Notes: generated by a model not told the origin, from the sequence alone. Positions 55,605 through 64,000 are shown, counted from the stretch's first letter. The stretch: 64,000 nt of DNA from Comamonas suwonensis (GCF_012844455.2 NZ_JABBCQ020000004.1:186001-250000); one strand, 5' to 3'. Program-made: numbers and translations.

Positions 55605-56423
55605 TCAGGCCGCTGGGGGCTCACTGGCGTAGCGCGCCAGAATGTTGTTGAAGCCAGCATGGGCACGCTCGATCGAGCCTTCACTGTGCAAGAAGCGGGC
55701 TTCGTAGTGCAGCGCCAGAATCAGGCCGTGAATTTCAAACAGCAACTGGCTGGCATCGGCATCAGCACGTAGGTCGCCACATTCCTGGCTCTGCTCAATC
55801 GTGCGACGCATGGCAGCCAGCCAGGTGCTGACGGACTCGACCAGCGCATCGCGCACAGGGCCGGTGCGGTCGTCAAACTCCACGGCACCGCTGATATAGA
55901 TGCAGCCGGAATCAATCTCCATGGAAGTGCGCTTCATCCAGTTCCCAAACAGCTCACGCAGACGCGGTATGCCACGCTCTGCCTCGATGGCTGGGTAGAA
56001 CACTTCTTGCTCAAAACGGTCGTGGTATTCGTGCACCACGGAAATCTGCAACTCTTCACGCGAGCCAAAGTGGGCAAACACGCCTGACTTGCTCATGCCA
56101 GTGAGTTCAGCAATCGCACCAATGGACAGGCCTTCCAGACCTATATGGGTTGCCAAATTAAGAGCGGACTCCACAATCGTGGCCTTGGTTTGCTGGCCTT
56201 TTGCCAATGAGCGCCCTGAAGTCTTGACGGCAGACTCAGTGCCCTCTGCCCTGGGGCTAGCAGCAGCTTGCGCAGCGGGCAGTGCCTTGCGAGACTTGGC
56301 AGCAGTCTTTGCAGGCATCTCTGGATGATTCAGCCCGGCACTCCCCTCTGCGCGGCCAGCCACATGCGCCGCATCCCGGCTAGCGGGAGAAGTTGAAGAA
56401 CGGGGAACGGAAGACGAAACCAT
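55605..56423 (-). CDS. TetR-family regulator of the beta-oxidation block
   Basis: A 272-residue regulator. The TetR HTH lies at about residues 90-135 (ATIVESALNLATHIGLEGLS, IGAIAELTGMSKSGVFAHFG), after an unusual ~85-residue Ala/Ser/Pro/Lys-rich low-complexity N-terminus; the C-terminal ligand domain is of normal size. The start at 56423 has GAGAA ahead and lies just below a palindromic site at 56441-56452. The true start may be further inside. As the first gene of a same-strand block it probably represses itself and the beta-oxidation genes until acyl-CoA binds. Confidence 0.85.
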   Translation of the reverse strand: MVSSSVPRSSTSPASRDAAHVAGRAEGSAGLNHPEMPAKTAAKSRKALPAAQAAASPRAEGTESAVKTSGRSLAKGQQTKATIVESALNLATHIGLEGLSIGAIAELTGMSKSGVFAHFGSREELQISVVHEYHDRFEQEVFYPAIEAERGIPRLRELFGNWMKRTSMEIDSGCIYISGAVEFDDRTGPVRDALVESVSTWLAAMRRTIEQSQECGDLRADADASQLLFEIHGLILALHYEARFLHSEGSIERAHAGFNNILARYASEPPAA

Positions 56424-56440
56424 GAAATTCTCAATAAAAC

Positions 56441-56452
56441 GAACGATCGTTC
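56441..56452. promoter_or_regulatory. Palindromic operator at the TetR start
   Basis: GAACGATCGTTC is a perfect 12-base palindrome, centred ~23 bases before the TetR ATG, in an AT-rich stretch likely to hold the promoter. Position and symmetry are as expected for TetR autoregulation. I found no second exact copy in the window. Confidence 0.6.
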
Positions 56453-56547
56453 TATTTTGCACAGTTTCTTTATGGATTCAGGCATGCAAAGGGTAAATAC
56501 CGATCCTTTCTTGCCAAGGATTTCCCTAGCTGCAACCTCCTCGCAGT

Positions 56548-56592
56548 CATGAAAAAACGCCGCCAGTCCTGCGACTGCGGCGTTTTTTCATG
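56548..56592. terminator. Large bidirectional terminator downstream of slmA
   Basis: CATGAAAAAACGCCG and CGGCGTTTTTTCATG form 15-base outer arms, with an inner CAGTC/GACTG pair around CTGC. T and A runs on both sides allow two-way termination. It ends the slmA transcript (minus strand) 16 bases past its stop. Confidence 0.9.
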
Positions 56593-56608
56593 GAGGAAAA
56601 GCGCTGGA

Positions 56609-57304
56609 TTACGCCACGACCATCATGGCCAGGCTGGCATCCAGGTGTTCAGTCGGCAAGCGGCGGAAGCCCGAACGGGCATAACGCTGTAGACGGCCCA
56701 GCGCAAACGCAGTCAGCACGCTGGCTGCCACCGAAGCTTCAGCCGTAGGAGCGGAAGAGCCCATGGCACCCGCCGCAGGGCGCAGGCACTGGCGCAGAGT
56801 GGATTCAATGCGGTCAAAAAACTGATTCATGCGTGTTTGCAGGCGCTCGTGCTCAAACACGATGGCATCGCCCACCATCACCCGCACCATGCCAGGATTC
56901 TTTTCACCAAACTGCAGCAACAGAGCGATCACGCGGTTGGCATTGCGCGCGCCTTCGATAGGACCGAGTGCTACCTCTGGCACATCACGGCCTACGATTT
57001 GTTGAATCATGGAGAAGACAGACTGCTCGATGAATTCGATCAGGCCTTCAAACATCTGGGCCTTGCTGGCGAAGTGGCGATAGAGCGCCGCCTCGCTCAC
57101 GCTCAGATGGGCAGCCAGGGCAGCCGTCGTAATGCGATCGGCACCGGGCTTTTCCAGCATGGATGCCAAGGCCTGCAGGATTTGCTCACGGCGCTCTCCT
57201 GGCTTGGGACGCTTGCGCGCAGGGGCCAATGCAGGAGCGACGGATGTGTCCTCAGTTAGATTTTCGTTATTGGAAACAGGCGATAGGACTTCAGACTCAG
57301 ACAT
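56609..57304 (-). CDS. slmA: Nucleoid occlusion factor SlmA
   Basis: A 231-residue TetR-fold protein that binds DNA and blocks FtsZ ring assembly over the nucleoid. After a ~50-residue N-terminal extension come RREQILQALASMLEKPGADR and the HTH ITTAALAAHLSVSEAALYRHF with ASKAQMFEGLIEFIEQS, which is diagnostic for SlmA rather than drug-type TetR. Short Ala/Ser insert near the C-terminus. It lies near argB, an arrangement I recall in related betaproteobacteria. Confidence 0.87.
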   Translation of the reverse strand: MSESEVLSPVSNNENLTEDTSVAPALAPARKRPKPGERREQILQALASMLEKPGADRITTAALAAHLSVSEAALYRHFASKAQMFEGLIEFIEQSVFSMIQQIVGRDVPEVALGPIEGARNANRVIALLLQFGEKNPGMVRVMVGDAIVFEHERLQTRMNQFFDRIESTLRQCLRPAAGAMGSSAPTAEASVAASVLTAFALGRLQRYARSGFRRLPTEHLDASLAMMVVA

Positions 57305-57391
57305 AGGCGACTCAGTATTTATTAGCAATTTTCTCACAGCCAGTTGCACTGTTAAGCACACGACTCCCTAATCGGCAGGCTTTCAGGTTTG

Positions 57392-57416
57392 CAAAACCGT
57401 ACTTAATCCGGTTTTG
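57392..57416. repeat. Inverted repeat upstream of slmA
   Basis: CAAAACCG (57392-57399) and CGGTTTTG (57409-57416) pair perfectly around TACTTAATC. No T run follows on either strand, so an operator before slmA or a weak 3' end for the kinase gene are both possible. Confidence 0.4.
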
Positions 57417-57478
57417 TGGTCTCCGCGCCTGAACATTCAACCCACCGCTCTCACCACCTCCCAAGCGTAACCGAGAAA

Positions 57479-58978
57479 TCACCCTTGCAGACCTTCAGAT
57501 AGATCATGGCTACCTTCTGAAACTGTTTGAACTGGAATTTCAAGCCTTACTAATAAGCCTTTACCAAAACTACCCTCGGCAAAACTCAGAACGCCTTGGT
57601 GGAGTTGAGTAATCTCATCGGCAATCGCCAAACCCAAACCCGTTCCCTCTTCCACCACGCCCTGAGCGCGATAAAAGCGCTGGGTAATCTGGCTGCGCTC
57701 TTCCTCAGGCACGCCGGGTCCATCGTCATCGACTTCGACATAGGCCCACTGAGCAACGCCGGGCATATTGAGCAGCGTGACATCATCCGTACCCACAGGC
57801 TGAGGGCGCAGTCCACAAAGCAGCGTGACACTGCCACCTTGGGGCGTGTATTTAATGGCGTTTTCCACCAGGTTCGAGACCAGCTCACGCAGCAACCAGC
57901 TATGGCCCCAGACAGAAGCTGGCTGAACCTCCAGCCCAAAGTCCAGACCCTTGGCTGAGGCCCGGTCGATAAAGGTCTCCAGCATGCTCTCGCACAGGTC
58001 TTTGAGGTCGACCTCTTGCAGGGGCTGCACCTCGGCATTGCGGGCATCCGCGCGCGACAAGGCCAGTAACTGGCGCGCCAGCTGAGAGGTGCGCCGCGTG
58101 GCATCACGCAACTGCTCAATCTGCTCCACATTCAGCACCACCTGTGCCTGCCCGCCGCTGCGCTTGGCAATGCGCTGCGCCTCTTGCGCGCTCAGCGCCC
58201 AGGCCTCAACCTGTGCCTGCAAGGCGGCAAGCGGCGTGCGCAACTGATGGGCCGCATCCGCCACAAATCGGCGCTGACCTTCGGCCTGTGCATTGACTAA
58301 AGAGAACAATCGATTGAGAGCACGCACCAGCGGGCGCACTTCAGCGGGCGATGTCTGCTCATCAATAGGGCTGAGGTCGCGCGGTGAGCGGCGCTCTACC
58401 GCCTGAGTCAACTTATGCAACGGCTTGAAGGCCCGACTAACCGACCAGTAAATCGCCACGGCCGCGCCGGCAATCAGCAGCAGATTGGGCAGCAGCACAT
58501 GCATGATTAACTGGCGCACCCATTGCTGACGCACATCACTGCTATCCGCCAGCATGACGACCATCTCGCCCGCACCATAGGTTTCTGCCTTGAGCACGCC
58601 CACGCGGTAAGTCACGCCGTCATGCTCCTGGCTGTGAAATTCCGCCGTGCCCGTCGCCGGTACATCAAAGCGTATCCAGGCATCGCCCGCAACCACATTG
58701 CCTTGCAGATCGCCAATGGCATAAGCCACTTCATCGCCCTGATTGCGCAAAAAATCTTCCACCGAGGGAGTCAGCGACACCAGCGGCGGCGTGCCATCGG
58801 CAATCGACGGGGCCAGCACCGAATCCGCCAGTGCAGGCAGCAAGCGCAACAAGCGCTGGTCATGCTGGGTAGAAGCCTCATCCGCCGCACTGTAGCTGAA
58901 CCAGCCACCCATGACCCCCAACAGCATCAGTGGCACCAGCAACAAAACCAGCAGACGAAAGCGCAGGTTGGCAGTCAT
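57479..58978 (-). CDS. Sensor histidine kinase (TctE/QseC-like)
   Basis: A 499-residue membrane kinase. Helix 1 (about 6-28), a periplasmic domain (about 30-155, 2CSK_N type), helix 2 (about 160-180), a HAMP-like linker, then the H-box with His244 (ADAAHQLRTPL), N-box LVENAIKYTPQGG, and G-boxes DDDGPGVPEEER and GTGLGLAIADEI. The periplasmic domain type is common in tricarboxylate sensors. Its partner regulator is encoded 147 bases upstream on the same strand. Confidence 0.9.
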   Translation of the reverse strand: MTANLRFRLLVLLLVPLMLLGVMGGWFSYSAADEASTQHDQRLLRLLPALADSVLAPSIADGTPPLVSLTPSVEDFLRNQGDEVAYAIGDLQGNVVAGDAWIRFDVPATGTAEFHSQEHDGVTYRVGVLKAETYGAGEMVVMLADSSDVRQQWVRQLIMHVLLPNLLLIAGAAVAIYWSVSRAFKPLHKLTQAVERRSPRDLSPIDEQTSPAEVRPLVRALNRLFSLVNAQAEGQRRFVADAAHQLRTPLAALQAQVEAWALSAQEAQRIAKRSGGQAQVVLNVEQIEQLRDATRRTSQLARQLLALSRADARNAEVQPLQEVDLKDLCESMLETFIDRASAKGLDFGLEVQPASVWGHSWLLRELVSNLVENAIKYTPQGGSVTLLCGLRPQPVGTDDVTLLNMPGVAQWAYVEVDDDGPGVPEEERSQITQRFYRAQGVVEEGTGLGLAIADEITQLHQGVLSFAEGSFGKGLLVRLEIPVQTVSEGSHDLSEGLQG

Positions 58979-58989
58979 TAATAGGTATG

Positions 58990-59115
58990 TGAATAAAGTG
59001 GCTGAGAGCTCTATTTCTCATAGCTACCATCGCTTCATTAATAAAGAATTAAGATATATATCTATCTGAAATCAATATCAATTAAGCGTAAACAGCTATC
59101 AGTTTGATCCATCAA
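58990..59115. repeat. Dispersed intergenic repeat between regulator and kinase genes
   Basis: CATAGCTACCATCGCTTCAT on the left and TTAAGCGTAAACAGCTATCA on the right are approximate inverted copies of the dispersed core around an AT-rich spacer. It enlarges the gap inside what should be a two-gene operon. Confidence 0.5.
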
Positions 59116-59125
59116 TGCGCTTTAA

Positions 59126-59845
59126 TCAAAGAGCTTCAGGCATCAACTCCAACCGATAACCAAAGCCTCGAATAGAGCGCAAAGCCACACCATGTGGCTC
59201 CAGTTTGCTGCGCAGGCGCGAAACATAAACTTCTACCGCATTAGGTGTGATTTCACGGTCCCAGCCTGTCAGGGCTTGCAACAGTTTCTCTTTGCTGGCG
59301 GGCTTGGGCGCATTGAGCAGCAAATATTCAAGCACCGTCCATTCACGCGGACCCAGATCAATCGCCAGAAGCTTGCCTTCGTTCTCACCCTCTTGCGGCG
59401 CCTGGCGAGCACCCGCACGGCGACCAGCCGTATCCAGCTCAATACAGCCAAAGTTCAGCACTGCAGACGTTGCAGCCTGAGAGCGGCGCATCAGTGCCCG
59501 CAGACGCGCCAGCAGCTCGGGAAGCTCAAAGGGCTTGACCATATAGTCATCTGCCCCCCAGTCCAGTCCCTGCACCCGATCCTGCAGCGCATCACGCGCA
59601 GTGAGGATCAATACCGGCATGGCCTTGCTTTCCACCTCGCTGCTGCGCAGGCGGCGGGTCAGCTCCAGCCCGTTGATGCCAGGCAGACCGATATCGATCA
59701 CTGCAACATCAAACGCCTCCTGAGCCAGCACCTCCAGCGCACGCTCCGCACTACCTACCCAGTCCACGGCATAGCCAGCGTCGGACAGACCAAGCTTGAT
59801 ACCGCTGGCCACCATCACATCATCTTCCACCAGAAGCAAACGCAT
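59126..59845 (-). CDS. OmpR-family response regulator (TctD/QseB-like)
   Basis: A 239-residue regulator. The receiver has Asp8/Asp9, phospho-acceptor Asp51 (VIDIGLPGINGLE), Thr81 and Lys103 (DDYMVKPFELPE). The C-terminal winged helix (REWTVLEYLLLNAPKPASKE, ITPNAVEVYVSRLRSKLE) is of OmpR type; an extra ~20-residue Glu/Gly/Arg-rich segment lies before it. Pairs with the downstream kinase. Target genes not evident. Confidence 0.9.
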   Translation of the reverse strand: MRLLLVEDDVMVASGIKLGLSDAGYAVDWVGSAERALEVLAQEAFDVAVIDIGLPGINGLELTRRLRSSEVESKAMPVLILTARDALQDRVQGLDWGADDYMVKPFELPELLARLRALMRRSQAATSAVLNFGCIELDTAGRRAGARQAPQEGENEGKLLAIDLGPREWTVLEYLLLNAPKPASKEKLLQALTGWDREITPNAVEVYVSRLRSKLEPHGVALRSIRGFGYRLELMPEAL

Positions 59846-59863
59846 AAAGTCCTACCTAGCTCA

Positions 59864-59890
59864 AAAACAAAAGCCGCCCAAAGGCGGCTT
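59864..59890 (-). terminator. Rho-independent terminator downstream of argB
   Basis: AAGCCGCC and GGCGGCTT arms around CAAA; on the minus strand followed by TTGTTTTTG. It lies ~110 bases past the argB stop and just before the response-regulator gene. Confidence 0.82.
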
Positions 59891-60002
59891 GCGGCGGGAT
59901 CCTGAGCTCAGGTCCGCCCGAAAAAGCCCTGTGACGATGTTAACGCTTTATGCGACAAGCCACCTTGCACGGGCAGCTACATGTCAGGGCCAGACAGGCT
60001 CA

Positions 60003-60902
60003 TCAATGGCTACGAATCATCGTGCCATAAGCCTGGTCCGTCAAAATTTCCAGCAGCATGGAATGCGGCACGCGACCATCAATGATGTGCACGGCGTTCA
60101 CACCCGCCTTGGCAGCATCCAGAGCACCAGCAATCTTGGGCAACATGCCGCCAGAAATCGTGCCATCCGCAAACAAACCATCGATTTCACGAGCCGTCAG
60201 ATCCGTCAGCAACTTGCCTGCCTTATCCAAAACACCCGGAGTGTTGGTTAAAAGCACCAGTTTTTCAGCTTGCAACACAGTCGCCAGCTTACTGGCCACC
60301 ACGTCTGCGTTGATGTTGTAACTCTCGTTTTCCTCACCAAAACCGATGGGGCTGATCACAGGAATGAACGCATCATCCTGCAGGGCCTTTACCACGCTAG
60401 GATCGATCGCCACGATGTCACCCACATGGCCCACATCGTACTCAATGCTCGGATCTTTGTTGTCCACCATCTTGAGCTTCTTGGCACGAATCAGCCCACC
60501 GTCACGGCCGGTCAGACCCACAGCCTTGCCACCCGCCTGATGAATCAGACCCACGATGTCCTGCTGCACCTCACCAGCAAGCACCCACTCCACGACTTCC
60601 ATGGTCTCTTCATCCGTGACACGCATGCCTTGGATGAACTCCCCCTTCTTGCCCAAGCGCCCCAGCGCCGCTTCAATCTGAGGCCCACCACCATGAACCA
60701 CCACAGGGTTAATCCCCACCAGCTTGAGCAACACCACATCTTCCGCAAAGTCCGCCTGCAGGGCAGGATCGGTCATGGCGTTGCCGCCATACTTGATGAC
60801 CATGGTCTTGCCATGAAACTTGCGAATGTAGGGCAGCGCTTGCGCGAGGATTTCAGCTTTGTCGCGAGGGGCGATCTGGGTGGTGGGGTCAATGGTGGTC
60901 AT
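60003..60902 (-). CDS. argB: Acetylglutamate kinase
   Basis: A 299-residue amino-acid kinase, second step of arginine synthesis. The ATP/substrate glycine loops are VIKYGGNAM (N-terminal) and [38 protein letters not shown] and [19 protein letters not shown] follow in the expected order. The extra N-terminal helix (about 10-30) is typical of hexameric, arginine-inhibited forms. Monocistronic. Confidence 0.95.
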   Translation of the reverse strand: MTTIDPTTQIAPRDKAEILAQALPYIRKFHGKTMVIKYGGNAMTDPALQADFAEDVVLLKLVGINPVVVHGGGPQIEAALGRLGKKGEFIQGMRVTDEETMEVVEWVLAGEVQQDIVGLIHQAGGKAVGLTGRDGGLIRAKKLKMVDNKDPSIEYDVGHVGDIVAIDPSVVKALQDDAFIPVISPIGFGEENESYNINADVVASKLATVLQAEKLVLLTNTPGVLDKAGKLLTDLTAREIDGLFADGTISGGMLPKIAGALDAAKAGVNAVHIIDGRVPHSMLLEILTDQAYGTMIRSH

Positions 60903-61037
60903 AGATCAAGGCTCTGTCCCGTGGGACAATGTTCAAGTCAGATGGGCTGCATTGTGCCGCAAACAGCGCTACAGCACAGATTGTTCCACCGATCCGCCCC
61001 AGGTCGATAACCACGCCTTCCAACAAGAACTAGTTGC

Positions 61038-62147
61038 ATGTTTTCAACTCAATTTTCGCTTCTTGAATTAATACGATATGACGCAACAGTTGCCCTACTG
61101 GCATCTTTTGCAACCTGCCTTCTCCTGGTTCTTACGCAAAAATGGCATGGCAGCTTATCCATGGATTCAAGCAGCGGAGTCCAGAAAGTTCATACCACCC
61201 CCACACCACGTATCGGCGGCATTGGGATTGCGATCGGGGTTTTTGCAGGATTTGCGGCCTCCAGTCATGGTATTGCTGCAGCAGAAAAAAGAGCTATCCT
61301 CAGCGCCATTCTGCTGGCGGGCATACCCGCTTTCATTTTTGGATTACTGGAAGATCTGACCAAAAAAGTCTCTGTAAAGATACGACTGCTGGCAACCATG
61401 GCATCTGGCGTACTAGGCTGGGGCATTACAGGTACCTCACTCACTCATGTCGACGTACCAGGTATTGACTTTTTACTGGGTTTTACCGTCATCTCCGTCA
61501 TCTTTACTGCGATTGCAGTGGGAGGCGTCGCCAACTCTATCAATATTATTGATGGACTGAACGGTCTTACGGCTGGCACAGCTTTGATCATCTTGGCCGC
61601 CTTCGGCGTCGTCGCTAGGCATGTGGGTGATATTCCCCTCGCTTTCACTTGCATGATCATCGCAGGTGCGGTCGCCGGCTTTTTTCTCGTCAACTGGCCC
61701 AAGGGTAAAATATTTTTGGGCGACGGCGGCGCCTACTTCCTGGGATTTACGCTAGCTTGGATTGCTGTACTTTTACCTGAGCGAAATCATTCCGTATCAC
61801 CGTGGACCAGTTTACTGATCTGTTCCTACCCAATTATTGAGGTCGGCTTCAGTATTTTGCGCCGAACCATGCGCGAAGGTTACAGCCCGACAGAGCCAGA
61901 TTTCTTTCACCTGCATTCACTTGCAAACAAGCGCTGGGCAAGAAAAATATTCTCTAATTTTTCAAAACCCATGCAAAACGGGCTGACCTCACCATTCCTC
62001 TGGATTTACGCAGCAATTCCCTGCTCTCTAGCTGTTTTGACATATCAAAGCAAATTACTTACGGCAACTTCTTTTGTAGTGAGTTTTTTGTGTTATTTGG
62101 CATTTTATAACAAGCTGGCTTATTTCCGTTGGAATCCAAAAATATAA
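61038..62147 (+). CDS. WecA/MraY-family glycosyl-1-phosphate transferase
   Basis: A 369-residue membrane enzyme with about eleven helices that attaches a sugar phosphate to undecaprenyl phosphate. Family motifs: GGIGIAIGV, IFGLLEDLTKK (Glu105-Asp106 where MraY/WecA have Asp-Asp), NSINIIDGLNGLTAG, KIFLGDGGAYFLGF and the cytoplasmic FFHLHSLANKR. Likely the first step of O-antigen, capsule or EPS synthesis. Codon and base use are AT-richer than the preceding genes, which suggests a horizontally exchanged polysaccharide locus cut here by insertion sequences. Confidence 0.85.
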   Translation: MFSTQFSLLELIRYDATVALLASFATCLLLVLTQKWHGSLSMDSSSGVQKVHTTPTPRIGGIGIAIGVFAGFAASSHGIAAAEKRAILSAILLAGIPAFIFGLLEDLTKKVSVKIRLLATMASGVLGWGITGTSLTHVDVPGIDFLLGFTVISVIFTAIAVGGVANSINIIDGLNGLTAGTALIILAAFGVVARHVGDIPLAFTCMIIAGAVAGFFLVNWPKGKIFLGDGGAYFLGFTLAWIAVLLPERNHSVSPWTSLLICSYPIIEVGFSILRRTMREGYSPTEPDFFHLHSLANKRWARKIFSNFSKPMQNGLTSPFLWIYAAIPCSLAVLTYQSKLLTATSFVVSFLCYLAFYNKLAYFRWNPKI

Positions 62148-62305
62148 AAACACAACGTAGAAATCGAACATCTCCGATTATTAAAAAAACACTAAAATAA
62201 TAGCTTGATCATTTTTAATTTCAAAAATTGGAGGAAATGAGAGGGTAATCCCACCGCAAATCCAGCGCCCTGAGAAGTAGAGGCTTTCACATGAGAGTCT
62301 TTACC

Positions 62306-62402
62306 ATGAAAAAATAACGTTTCACCGACAGCCAGATCATCGAGGCACTCAGACGCGCAGATGTCGATTTGGCGGCCCCAGAACTCTATCGAGAACTAGG
62401 GA
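62306..62402 (+). pseudogene. IS3-family orfA remnant
   Basis: Frame from the ATG at 62306 reads MKK, stop (TAA at 62315-62317), then RFTDSQIIEALRRADVDLAA and PELYRELG, the N-terminus of an IS3-type OrfA. Homology ends at 62402, immediately next to a CTAG at 62396-62399 where the IS5-type element begins. Dead fragment. Confidence 0.75.
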
Positions 62403-63321
62403 GCCTCTGCACAAAGCAGTTCCGCACGTGATAGCCACCACATAAGCGTGTACTGCCACTTTTTGGTAGCTCTACTCCCCATCAAGATGTCCGCGTTTAG
62501 CGGACATCTTGCCTTCTCAGGCTGCTTAAACTGATCTGAATGGACTGTTTGCGAGCAAGCAGGTACGGGTCATCCACAAATTCGCCAAAGCAAACAGGGT
62601 GTGCAATTGCAGGGGGTTCTTGTTCAAGCCTCGGTAGCGAACTTTGACGTGACCAAACTGGCGTTTGATGACCCGGAATGGATGTTCGACCTTGGCCCGT
62701 ATTTTGGATTTGACCTGCTCGAGTTGCTCTTGCAACAAGGGGATCGGCTGCATCGGGTCCAGAGCCTTGCGCTTGCTACGCTTCATTGCAATGTGCCAGT
62801 GCAGCTTGCGCACGGATGTGTCAACCGGCATGTCAGGACGTTTTGTCTGCGCCCTGATAGCCTGCATCACCATAGCCATCGGTTTCCTGTCCGTGCAGAA
62901 GGCTGTTGGCTTCGACAACATCGCTGACATTGGCGGCAGTTCCACGCACGGTGTGAACCAAGCCAGAGTCAGCATCCACACCGATATGGGCCTTCATGCC
63001 GAAGTGCCACTGGTTGCCCTTCTTGGTCTAGTGCATCTCTGGATCACGAGACTTGGTGCTGTTCTTGGTGGAACTGGGCGCTGCAATCAACGTGGCATCC
63101 GCGATGTTGCCTGTACGCAGCAGCAGCTTTTTGCCCACGAGCAAGTCCGTGACGATCTTCAGAATTTGCTCGGCCAGCTTGTGCGTTTCCAGTAAATGGC
63201 AGAAGCGCAAGATGGTGCTCTCATCGGGTGTAGAGCTATTCCACGACAAACCTGCGAAATCCCGAAACAACGGCATGTCATGCAGCGCTTCCTCCATGGC
63301 GGGATCACTGAGGGTGAACCA
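62400..63321 (-). mobile_element. Decayed IS5-family insertion sequence, one end missing
   Basis: The left end GGAGCCTCTGCACAAAGC follows CTAG (62396-62399), a typical IS5 target, inside the IS3 remnant. A perfect hairpin CAAGATGTCCGC/GCGGACATCTTG (62483-62511) lies past the transposase stop. Homology to IS5 transposase stops at about 63321, where an IS110-type element starts, so the other inverted repeat is lost. Confidence 0.75.
62526..63321 (-). pseudogene. IS5-family transposase pseudogene
   Basis: Minus-strand reading starts WFTLSDPAMEEALHDMPLFR without the normal N-terminal ~60 residues. It carries a nonsense codon TAG at 63028-63030 ([18 protein letters not shown], where IS5 has Gln, so CAG became TAG) and a one-base frameshift at a T run (62841-62844), after [10 protein letters not shown]. 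After the shift it continues as [12 protein letters not shown] and [20 protein letters not shown]. All three DDE regions are recognisable, but no functional protein can be made. Confidence 0.85.
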
Positions 63322-63709
63322 CTACTACTGAGATGGACCCGACGCCACTTTCGTCACAAACTGGTCGTCTTTCACAACTTGCCGCTACCGAAGGTCCATC
63401 ATGAACGTTGACATTCTGGGCATCGATTTGGCCAAGCGCGTGTTTCAACTACACGGAGCTGATCGTCGCGGTCGTGCACTGCACCGAGCCAAGGTCAGTC
63501 GATCTGCATTGATGGAGGCGGTCCGGCAACTACAGCCGCGCACCATCGCGATGGAGGCCTGCAGTTCCGCTCATCACTGGGCAAGACAGTTCCAAGCCAT
63601 TGGCATCGAAGTCAAGCTGATCAGCCCGCATTACGTCAAGCCCTTCGTCAAGACAAACAAGAACGATCACAACGATGCAGAGGCGATCGTCGAGGCAGCC
63701 TTGTATTGA
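63322..63709 (+). mobile_element. Truncated IS110-family element
   Basis: About 80 bases of leader followed by the transposase N-terminus. The right part is missing: coding homology stops near 63700, where an IS3-type element begins. Confidence 0.7.
63401..63709 (+). pseudogene. IS110-family transposase, N-terminal fragment
   Basis: 102 codons starting MNVDILGIDLAKRVFQLHG. It covers the RuvC-like DEDD part: Asp in GIDLAK, Glu in IAMEACSSAHHWAR, and the NDHNDAEAIVEAA block. The complete family protein is ~340 residues, so this is cut by about 70 percent and ends on a chance stop after ALY. The catalytic C-terminal Ser domain is lost; inactive. Confidence 0.85.
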
Positions 63710-64000
63710 CCCAGTGAATTCCTGCTCAGGTGTTAACGTTGAAGGAAACGACGATGAGCACCCTGATGGAAGACGACATCAAGCGCTGGACAGCCAAGCG
63801 TAAGACAGCCCTTGTCCTGGACATCATCCAGGGCAAGACCACGATCTCGGAGGCCAGCCGGGCCTTCGACCTCAACCCCTCGGAGGTTGAGCAATGGGTC
63901 GATGAAGGCAAGCGTGGCATGGAGAACGCCCTGCGCACCAAGCCCTTGGAAATCAAAGAGCAGTACGAGAAGCAACTGCGCGAACTTCAGCAGGCCTATG
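63710..64000 (+). mobile_element. IS3-type element, right part outside window
   Basis: Begins near TGACCCAGTGAATTCCTG, a plausible IS3-type TG end, right at the cut in the IS110 transposase. Carries an orfA and continues past the window edge. Confidence 0.65.
63754..64000 (+). CDS. IS3-family transposase OrfA, partial
   Basis: 82 codons up to the window edge, starting MSTLMEDDIKRWTAKRKTAL; AAGGA lies eight bases before the ATG. The sequence VLDIIQGKTTISEASRAFDL and PSEVEQWVDEGKRGMENALR is the HTH part of a DUF1153-like OrfA found with IS3-family OrfB. No lesion in the visible part, so this copy may still be active. Confidence 0.82.
   Translation, partial: MSTLMEDDIKRWTAKRKTALVLDIIQGKTTISEASRAFDLNPSEVEQWVDEGKRGMENALRTKPLEIKEQYEKQLRELQQAY

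Overview
The window looks like a chromosomal segment of a Comamonas-like member of the Comamonadaceae (Burkholderiales, Betaproteobacteria). This is inferred from the high GC content, from protein families that read like their Comamonas/Delftia/Acidovorax counterparts (DUF2164, VUT/YhhQ, PIN_7-like, SlmA next to argB), from many solute-binding-protein transporters, and from short intergenic inverted repeats of the GCTNNCAGCGCTT type, which I recall as typical of this family. No rRNA, tRNA, CRISPR or prophage was seen. The only structural RNA recognised is RNase P RNA (rnpB).

Layout. 1-1926 (minus): a crotonase-family gene followed by a feruloyl-CoA synthase that runs off the left edge, suggesting hydroxycinnamate catabolism. 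2086-5043: a Nudix/metallo-beta-lactamase fusion, an S4/pseudouridine-synthase-like protein without the catalytic Asp, and rnpB. 5065-11721: an AraC regulator divergent from an EamA exporter, a small membrane protein, cysK, an M28 lipoprotein peptidase, an ABC exporter and a DUF2164 protein. 11824-16523: sbcDC. 16871-20600: a TAT-exported TRAP system (P-Q-M order). 20809-23802: a COG2509 flavoprotein, a queuosine-precursor transporter and a putative outer-membrane barrel protein. 23809-29050 (minus): a crotonase, a YXWGG-type lipoprotein, htpX, a DUF3025/NYN-LOTUS pair and pyrC. 29173-31262: ornithine cyclodeaminase and arginase, an arginine-to-proline route. 31472-34673 (minus): a gltIJKL-type amino-acid ABC transporter. 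35102-39444: a LysR regulator divergent from a second TRAP system (Q-M-P order). 39710-46160: a 2-hydroxyacid dehydrogenase, a MazG-PIN fusion, an Atm1-type ABC exporter with an overlapping lipoprotein gene, a YciA thioesterase and a bactofilin.

46161-56423 (minus) is a fatty-acid/acyl-CoA beta-oxidation block. In transcription order it holds a TetR regulator with a palindromic operator at its own start, acyl-CoA dehydrogenase, a secreted DUF2147 protein, a FadN-type bifunctional enzyme, thiolase, an alpha/beta hydrolase, a thioesterase, enoyl-CoA hydratase and a PaaI-type thioesterase. 56609-60902 (minus) holds slmA, a TctDE-like two-component system and argB. 61038-62147 is an AT-richer WecA-type glycosyl-phosphate transferase that probably marks the start of a surface-polysaccharide locus. 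62306-64000 is a pile of nested or truncated insertion sequences (IS3 remnant, decayed IS5, truncated IS110, and an IS3-type orfA running off the right edge).

The most unusual single items are the MazG-PIN fusion (40754-42235), the pseudouridine-synthase-like protein lacking its catalytic Asp (3838-4608), the terminator-like hairpins that separate the binding-protein gene from the permease genes in two unrelated transporters, and several candidate operators. I saw no obvious complete new defence system.
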